Below, in pieces: positions 1-8,100 of a DNA stretch of 11,692 nucleotides. How positions within the stretch are numbered: the stretch's first letter is position 1; each line of letters opens with the position of its first letter. The translations under genes were made by a program, and so were the position numbers. The notes under the pieces were generated by a model. That model worked only from the letters and a program-made list of their open reading frames with translations. It made no database searches and was not told the DNA's origin. This DNA is from an uncultured Eubacteriales bacterium (lineage in GTDB: Bacteria > Bacillota > Clostridia > Lachnospirales > Lachnospiraceae): NCBI GenBank assembly GCA_900321505.1, contig ONWK01000180.1, forward strand, positions 1 through 11,692. Direction: 5' to 3'.

Positions 1-1
1 C

Positions 2-211
2 TGTTTCTACTTCCGCGGTGGATTTGATATGAAGAATATGACATTTAAGGACCGCACTCTTTGCAGGATGCTGCGGAAGATGGTGGCGAAGAAGAACCCT
101 TCCGACTACGAGGTATGGGAAGAAGCCATCATGTCTGTAGGGGAGGACGAGGCAGGAGACTGGACAGACCGGGCCTCTATCCGTCCGCTGTTGGAAGCAC
201 TTGCTGAGTAA
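2..211 (+). CDS. Flavodoxin-type protein, C-terminal part (5' end outside window)
   Basis: The reading frame is open from the left edge (first full codon at 2) to TAA at 209-211, so the gene probably begins upstream; the Met at 29 is more likely internal than the start. The visible part reads CFYFRGGFDM, a basic helical stretch rich in Lys/Arg/Met, an acidic linker, and a tail reading DWTDRASIRPLLEALAE. A [YF]xRGGFD segment followed by a basic helix and a 'D-hydrophobic-T-D-[RK]-x-x-I-x-P-L' end is what I recall from the C-terminus of short flavodoxin-domain proteins in Clostridia. The FMN-binding N-terminal half is not in the window, so the call rests on the tail alone. No convincing terminator follows, and the next gene starts more than 240 bases later, with its own promoter. 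An unrelated small hypothetical protein starting at 29 (60 residues) is the alternative. Confidence 0.5.
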   Translation, partial: CFYFRGGFDMKNMTFKDRTLCRMLRKMVAKKNPSDYEVWEEAIMSVGEDEAGDWTDRASIRPLLEALAE

Positions 212-310
212 CGGATGTCTGAAACTTGCGAATAGAGACGGATTTGAGGTATGTACTATATACGAATGTGAAGGTAAAACATTATTAAATGCCATCGAGC
301 AGAGATAATA

Positions 311-328
311 AAATACTCATGAGTATTT
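311..328. promoter_or_regulatory. 18-bp perfect palindrome, possible operator
   Basis: AAATACTCATGAGTATTT is a perfect, gapless 18-bp palindrome in the AT-rich gap upstream of the NRPS gene, about 105 bp before the TATAAT element. A gapless palindrome of this length suits a dimeric repressor or activator site. As RNA it could fold into a 7-bp AT-rich stem with a CATG loop. A run of five T lies 7 nt downstream (335-339), and AGCA (298-301) can pair with TGCT (332-335), so a weak terminator for the upstream gene is the competing reading. No regulator gene is in the window. Confidence 0.4.
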
Positions 329-433
329 CAGTGCTTTTTCATCGGAGGAAAGAGCCTCATTTAATACATGATACATGAAAGAGGATAAAGGAGTGTGAGA
401 AATAAAACTCTGTAAAGTTGTCCGCCTTTCCTG

Positions 434-439
434 TATAAT
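434..439 (+). promoter_or_regulatory. Candidate -10 element (TATAAT) of the NRPS operon
   Basis: A consensus TATAAT lies upstream of the NRPS start. The -35 region is poor: TGTAAA at 411-416 sits at the right 17-bp distance but matches TTGACA at only three positions. Transcription from this element would start near 446, leaving a leader of about 30 nt before the Met codon at 477. Dependence on an activator would fit the weak -35. Confidence 0.45.
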
Positions 440-464
440 CAAAGAGGACTTAAAAATGGATGAA

Positions 465-470
465 AAGGAG
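465..470 (+). promoter_or_regulatory. Ribosome binding site that decides the NRPS start
   Basis: AAGGAG lies 6 nt before ATG at 477. The upstream in-frame ATG at 456 has only GAGG at 444-447 in front of it, and that site would overlap or precede the transcription start predicted from TATAAT at 434-439. The stronger site and the promoter position both favour 477 over 456, a difference of seven codons. Confidence 0.6.
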
Positions 471-476
471 TGTGTT

Positions 477-2112
477 ATGCAGAATTTCATAGACCGATTT
501 TCGGAAGTTGTCCGCTTGCATCCGGAAAAAACAGCCCTTGTTTGTGACGAGAAGCGGATGAGCTATAAAGAACTTGATATCCTCAGCGCAAGGATTGCGT
601 CGCGTCTCATCCGGCGCAGCGTTGGGAAGGGAAAGATCTGCCCCATCGTGCTGGAGCGGGGCTTTCACTACATAGCAGCACTCATCGGTGTTCTTCGTGC
701 AGGGGCAGGATATGCTCCCCTCACCACAGGATATCCGAAAAAAAGAATAGATTATATTGTACAGGACTGCGGAGCGGATTTTGTCATAGACAATGCCTTT
801 CTTGAGAATATCGGGACGGAGAAGATCCTTTTTGAATTTCCCGTGATCGCCATGGAGGATGTGGCGGTTGCCATCTATACATCAGGTTCCACCGGCAATC
901 CGAAGGGCATTCTGCATGATCACCGGTCCTTTACCAACGCCGTTACCTGCCCGCTGGTGCTTGGGGTAGAGGAAAATGATATTCATATGTGCGTTGCATC
1001 CTTCAGCTTTGCCATTTCCGCCTACGATGTTCTTTCGCAGCTGTGGATGGGGGCAGAGCTGCATATCCTGACGGAGGAACAGCGAAAGGATATTCTTTTT
1101 ATTGACAGATATATCGATGAACATCAGATCACATCATCATTTATGAATCCACAGCTGCTGAAGCAGCTTCCCATCCGGAAAAGCTCCATGAAGCGTATAG
1201 CTACCGGCGGGGAGAGGGTCAGCGGCATTTACAGCCCCTATGCGCAGATCATAAATGTCTACGGACTCAGCGAACTGCTGTCCATCGCTGTTACATTTGA
1301 TATCGATAAGCTCTATGATAATACGCCCATCGGCCGGCCGCTTCCCGGATACAAAGCACTTCTTCTGGATGAAGATGGGAACAGGGTACCTGACGGAGAG
1401 GATGGAGAGCTCTGTATTGCGGGCCCCATGGCGCTGGGGTATATCAATCTGCCCGAGGTTTCCGCCCGGGCCTTTACAGCAAATCCGTATTCCGAGGATG
1501 AAAATGATCGCCGGATCTTTCATACAAATGACATCTGCAGGCGCCTGCCCGACGGATCCATCCTGTATGTTGACCGTAAGGACTGGATGGTCAAGATCAA
1601 CGGTCAGCGTGTGGAGATAGGCGAGGTTGAAGTCCAGATGGGTAAGGTCAGGGACATTAAGACCGCTGTGATCAGGTCCTTCGTTGATGATAACGGGCAG
1701 ACCTATCTATGCGGCTATTATACCTCTGACCGCGATATTCCCGATGCCGAGATCCGCATGCTGCTGTCGAAGAAGCTTCCCTCCTACATGATCCCGCGTT
1801 TCCTGGTGCATCTCGATGCATTTCCCCTGAATCCCAGCGGCAAGCTGGACCGGAAGGCTCTTCAGGAGCCCTCGGCGGAGGATTTCCGGAGTGAATATGC
1901 CGCTCCTGTAACGGAAGAGGAAAAGAAGGTCTGTGCAGCCTTTGAGAAAATACTGAAGGTGGAACGAGTCGGTATCAATGATGATTTCCTGTCCCTGGGA
2001 GGAGATTCCATCAAGGTCGTAATGCTGCAGGAGGAGCTCAGATCCTATAACTTCTCATACGAACAGATCCTCATGCTCCGGACACCCGGAAGGATTGCCG
2101 GAAGTATGGGCG
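477..2112 (+). other. NRPS loading module: A1-T1
   Basis: Adenylation domain plus carrier with no condensation domain in front, so it loads the first building block. The A3 loop TSGSTGNPKG and K456 are intact. Three usual landmarks deviate. The FDxS element reads FAIS, placing Ala179 where the amino-group-binding Asp normally sits. The A5 motif reads YGLSE (262-266) rather than YGPTE. The A7 motif reads HTND (349-352) rather than RTGD. The specificity code read by eye is A-I-Y-Q-I-T-V-S-I-K, which I cannot assign. The carrier motif LGGDS with S511 is standard. The missing Asp suggests a substrate other than an ordinary alpha-amino acid, such as an aryl acid, beta-amino acid or hydroxy acid. 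Confidence 0.8.
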
Positions 2113-5100
2113 GCGAAGAAGAGATCGCCTTTACCTATGAGGATAAAGCATCCTATCCCATGACGGACCCGCAGCTGGGAATCTATCTTGAACATGTCAA
2201 AAATCCCGGGAGCCTGGAATATAACAATCCGGTCAGCCTGTTCTTTCCGGCTGCCCTGAATATGGATGCAGAAAGACTCAGGGAATCCGTATGCCGGACG
2301 GTGGAGCTCTATCCTTTTATGAAGGTGAGTGCAGATGTCGTGGATGGCGTTCCCTCCGTGCTTCCCCGGAAGGATATGCCGGTGGACGTTTTACTGGAGA
2401 CCACGGAGGAGACGGATCCGCAGATTCTCTGTAAGGCCTTTACCAGGCCCTTTGAGTTTGAAACCGGACCCCTGTTCCGTTTCAAGATCTGTCTTACTCC
2501 TGAGGGACTCTTATTGCTGTGCGATGTTCACCATCTGATCATGGATGGTACATCCCTGTCGCTTTTCATGCGCAATCTTGCGGAAATATATATGGGTGAG
2601 GAGCCGGATTATGAGGAAGTAAACGGCTTCATGCTCAGTGCATATGAGGAAAAGGCAAAGAAAAGCCCAAGGTATGAGGAATGCAGGGCGTATTTTGATC
2701 AGATGCTGACGGGGCTGGAGATTGATTCCAATCTGATCCCCGACCGGATCGGGGAGCCCCCTGCAGCAGACTGCGGGGAATATAAGATAAATGTCAGGGA
2801 TCATCTGGATATTTCCCGGATTTCCGATATCTGCAGAGAAATGAAGATCACCGAGAATTCCCTTTTCCTTGGGGCGTTCAGCTATGCGCTGGCTGTACAG
2901 AGCGGCCAGGATCAGTCGCTTTTCTGTATCGTTGAAAACGGGCGCCATCTGCCGGAGCTGAAGAATACCTTCGGCATGCTGGTGCACACCCTGCCGATAT
3001 GCATAACCAAAGATGAAAATGAGTCCGTCGCCGATTATCTCCCGGAGGTACAGAAAAGGCTCTTTGATGCTCTCGGCCATGATCTGGTATCCATCGTGCA
3101 GCTGGCCGGTGAATATGAGGTTAATTCAGACATCCTTTTTGCCTATCAGGGAGAAATGCTGAACGGCGTTGATTTCGGCGGGACCAGGATATCTCTGAAT
3201 AAACACAGACCGGTCGATTCCATGTCGAAGCTTTCCGTGGATATCCTGAAGAGAAGTGACGATTATTCCATCGTCTTTGAGTACCGGGCGGATCTGTATC
3301 TCCCCGAAACCATCGAGGGCTTTGCACGCCTTTATCTGAACATTCTGGAGGGGATGCTCAGCTGTTCGGTCCTGGGGGAAATCGATCTGGTCGGGGAAGA
3401 GGAGAAGGCTTTTTATCGCCGTGTCAATGACAATCAGGTTGAATTCGACCGCAGTCTTACGATGGTGGATCTGTTCCGCAGAAGCGTTTCCCTTTTCCCG
3501 GATAAACCCGCAGTTGTATTTAAGGAGAAGGTGCTTACGTATTCCGAACTGGACCGCTATTCGGAGAGGCTTGCAGGGCTTCTGGCCCGTCACGGTGTGA
3601 CAAGGGAGGTCCCCGTAGGCATCATGGTGAACCGGAGCGAGCGATTTGCTCTTTGCTCCGTAGCCGTACTGAAGGCGGGCGGTGCATGCCAGCCTCTGGA
3701 CAGTCACTATCCTCCGGATCGTCTGCTCTTCATGCTTTCGGATTCCGGGGCGCCGGTGGTCATAGCCGATGATGAGCTTGCGCCGGTACTTGACGGATAT
3801 ACAGGTGTTATCCTGTCGACGAATGAGATCCATGATCTGCCGGAGGATGAGGATACCGAACTGACTCCTCCCCGTGCGGATTCTCTCTTTGCGCTTATCT
3901 ATACCTCCGGGTCTACGGGAAAGCCAAAGGGATGCATGTTGGAACACAGGAATCTGGTGAATTACTGTTTATCCTACCTCGGGAAATTCGGTATCACGGA
4001 GGAGGACCGTTTTGCGGCATATAATGCATTTGGCTTTGATGTGGCAATGTCTGATCTGTATCCGGCGCTGACGGCGGGAGCAACCGTTTATGTTGTGCCG
4101 GAGGAGACCCGTCTGGATCTGCCGGGACTGCATGATTTTGCCATCGGGAACAGGATTACCATCATGGACTGCACCATGCAGCTGGGGCGGCAGTATGTTA
4201 CAGCCTATCCGAAGAGTCCGTATATCCGGTTCTTTACCGTCGGTGGGGAAAAGCTTGTTCCCTGCCCGCCGCCGGAGTATCGGTTCCTTAATGCCTACGG
4301 GCCTACGGAATGCACCATAGGCGTTACCTATTTTGAGATCGACAGACTGTATGACTCCGTGCCCATCGGGCAGTCCTTCGGCAATTGCGACATTTACATA
4401 GTGGACAGCCGGCGAAGGCTCCTGCCTCCGGGGGCTGTAGGCGAGCTGGTCATTTCCGGATATCCGGTGGTCAGAGGCTATCTCAACAGGCCGGAGCTTA
4501 CGGAAGAAAAGTTTATCCCCAACTCCTGCTTTGCACGGGAGGGGTATGAGAAAATGTATCTTACGGGGGATATCTGCCGCTACCTTCCGGACGGCAACCT
4601 GCAGTTTGTGGGACGACGTGATGAACAGGTGAAGATACGCGGATTCAGGATCGAACTGACTGAGATCGAACGCCGCATTCGGGAATATGAAGGCATAAAT
4701 GATGCCACCGTTGTCACCAGGGAGCTTCCCGGCGGCGGAAAAGCGGTGGTCGCCTATGTGGTCTCCGATACAAAGGTGGATGTGTCGAAGCTGAACCTTT
4801 TCGTGGCTGAAACACTTCCGGAATACATGATCCCTTCTGTTACCATGCAGATCGACAGTATTCCCGTCAATCCCAACGGAAAGGTGGACAGGCGAAAACT
4901 GCCCGAACCCACCCTGCACAGTCATGCAGAAAAAGAGGAGACCCCGCGGGAGCTCAATTCCCTGGAACAGCTGCTTTGCACGATGGTCAGTGAGATTACG
5001 GGCTTTGAGAATAACAGTGTTACAGACAGCCTCATTTCCATGGGGCTTACCTCGCTGACGACCATCATGTTCTCGGCGAGACTGTACGAGAGATATGGGA

Positions 5101-8100
5101 TCAGGGTAAGTGTGTCCCGGCTGATGGATGAAGGGTGTACCCTGCTTACCGTGGAGAATATGATACTCGAACAGCTGCTGTCCCAAAGAGAGACTCCTAC
5201 AGGACCTGAGGAAGAGGTTAATACCGAAAATGTACCGCTGTGCGCAGAACAGCTGGGCGTATATTTCGACAGCATCAAACGGCCGGAAGCCGTGATCTAT
5301 AATATCCCTATGAAATATACCTTCTCCGGAAGAGTGGATGTAAAGAGGCTGAAGGAGGCATTGGAGAAGCTGATCCCGGCGAATCCCGTTCTGACCTCCC
5401 GGATCGTGCAGCAGGGGAAAGACATCGTGCAGCAGCAGATAGAGGATTTTGTCTGTGATATCCCGATACTGAATCTGGATGAATCCCGGGTTGAAGAGGA
5501 GGGAGCCTCCTTTGTCAGGCCCTTTAATCTTGCAAGAGGACCCTTATTCAGGGCTGAGATCATCCGGACGAAGCAGGATGTAACGCTGCTTTTCGATGTT
5601 CATCATATCATAATGGACGGACTGTCTCTTTCTTCCTTTATCCGTCAGCTGGCTGAGGTCTATGACGGGAAGAGGACACCGGCAGTGGATACCTCTTACT
5701 ATGCTTATATTGCCGAGGAAGAGGAGCTGCTGAAAAGTGAAAAGGGAGAACAGGCAAAGGCATATTATCAGGAGCTTTTTGCAGATTATGAGAACGCCAG
5801 TGATATATCCGGAGATCTGAACCGGAATGCGGAGGAAGGCGAGCTGCATGAGGCTTTGGCTTACGTGCCGGCGGGTGAGGTGGAGCATTTCTGTAAGCAT
5901 AACAGTGTTACTCCTGCAGCCCTGTTCCTGGCCGCCACACAGTATGCGGTCAGCCGTTGTACCGGTGACCGTCAGGTATATATGTCCATGATCTCCGGCA
6001 GCAGGGAGGATGTCCGTTATATAGATTCCATCGGCATGTTTGTTAAGAACCTGCCGCTTCATGCTGTGATCGATACGGAACGAACAGCGCTGGAATTCGT
6101 CCGGGATACCTCTGCCGCCATGCACAGGGCTCAGGAAAACAGTGCCTATCCCTTCATCAGACTGTTTGATCAGTATGGCTTTGTGTCAGAGATCAACTAT
6201 GCCTGCCAACTGGGGGTGGATGAGACGGTGAAGCTGGAGGGAGAAGCCATTGAAGAAAGCGTGATCGTAAATCCCCTGCCGAAGTTCAAGCTGTCCATCC
6301 ATATAGAGGAAGCAGGAGAAAAGGGAATAGCCGTAAATGTCCGGTACAATTCCGCTCTTTTCAGCGAAAGGCTGGCTGGTATCATTTCCGGCTGCATCGC
6401 CGAGAGTGTGAGATCCATCCTTTCTGACGGCTCCCAGCCGCTTTGCAGGGTGAGCATGCTGACGGCTGCGGACCGGGAGAAGGCGGAAGCCTTCAGAAGC
6501 ATAGAAAAGCAGGATATTCCTGTGAAGATCCTTCATCATATGTTTGAGGCACAGGTGAAGAAACAGCCGGAGAAGACAGCGCTGATCGCCTGCGACCGTA
6601 CACTGACCTATGCAGAGCTGGATGCTGAGGCAAATAAAGTGGCCAATGCGCTGGTGGAAAGAGGCGTGCAGAGAGGGGACCGGATCACGATCCTCCTTAA
6701 GCGGACCAGCAGGCAGTTTATCGCGATCTACGGTATACTCAAGACAGGTGCCGCGTATATTCCCTGCGACCCTGATTACCCGGACGACCGCATCAGCTAC
6801 ATCATTGAAAACAGCGGGGCAAGATACGTCCTCAGCGATCAGAACAGAGGCTTTAGCAACGAGCTTGACATAGACCGGCTGCTTGAAAATCAGAACAGAA
6901 CGAATCCTCACGTGGAGGTGGACCCGGAGGATCTCGCTTACCTGATCTACACATCCGGCTCCACAGGAAGGCCCAAGGGAGTCGCTGTCCGGCACAGGAA
7001 TATCGCCAATGCCATGACCCCGGTAGAACAGAACAGACACATTTACGCCCTCAGTCAGGGAGAGCATGTCTTTGTATCCGTTACCACCGTTTCCTTTGAT
7101 ATGTCACTGAAGGAAACCTTCGGGTCGCTTTCAAACGGACAGACACTGGTCCTTGCGAGTGAAGAGGAGACCAGGGATTCCGCCCTGCTCAGTGACCTTT
7201 TCGAACGTACCCACGGTGACTGCTTTAATGCTACGCCTTCACGGTACGAGCAGTATATGCTGCTGGAAAGATTCCGTAAGGTTCTGGGAAGCTGCAGGAT
7301 CCTTATGTTCGGAGGAGAGAAGAGCTCTTCGAAGTTCCTTGAAAAGCTGAAGGCGGTAACGAAGGCCCGGATCTTTAATACCTATGGTCCCACGGAAACA
7401 ACGGTTTCCTGTAATGTAAAGGAACTGACGGAGGCTGACAGTATCACCGCCGGCAGACCTTTGCTGAATGTCAATGAGTACATCGTCGACTGCGACGGTA
7501 ATCTTCTGCCGACGGGGATCATGGGTGAACTGTACGTGGGTGGAGACGGAGTTTCAAAGGGGTATCTGAACAACACGGAAATGACGGAAAGGAGCTTCCG
7601 GGAATACCGGGGCGAACGGATATACAGAACGGGGGATTACGCCCGCTGGACAGATGAAGGGGATGTGGTCATTCTCGGCAGAATGGATAACCAGGTGAAG
7701 CTGAGAGGACTCCGCATCGAGCTTGGCGAGGTGGAACGGGCCATTCTTTCCTGTGAGGGAGTGAGAAGCGCCGTTGCGATGATCCGGCCTGTGAATGGTG
7801 TGGATAATCTCTGTGCCTACTATGCGGCACCGCCTGAATATGATGAGGACAGCGTACGGAAGCATATAGCAAAGAGACTTACAGACTATATGGTCCCCAC
7901 TGCGCTTATGCGTCTGGACTCCATGCCTCAGACACCTAACGGTAAGACGGATTATCGCGCACTGCCCCAGCCCACTGTCATCCGGAAGACGGCCTATGTG
8001 GAGCCGGTTACGGAGGAAGAGAAGAAGCTCTGTGCCATTTATGCCGAGGTCCTAAGCCTCGAAAGGGTCGGGGCCGAAAGCAGCTTCTTTGATCTGGGAG

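Noticed and set aside
1255..1620. 121-codon + strand frame inside A1
   Set aside because: Out-of-frame shadow of the A1 domain, whose motifs A5-A8 are in the main frame.
3126..3947. 273-codon minus-strand frame
   Set aside because: Antisense to C1/A2 of the NRPS; same reasons as the other shadows.
3969..5186. 405-codon open frame on the minus strand
   Set aside because: It lies entirely within the NRPS gene, whose + strand frame carries clear A2/T2 motifs. The minus product shows no domain pattern and is a composition shadow.
6186..7067. 293-codon minus-strand frame
   Set aside because: Antisense to C2/A3 of the NRPS, with no ribosome binding site or recognisable motif.
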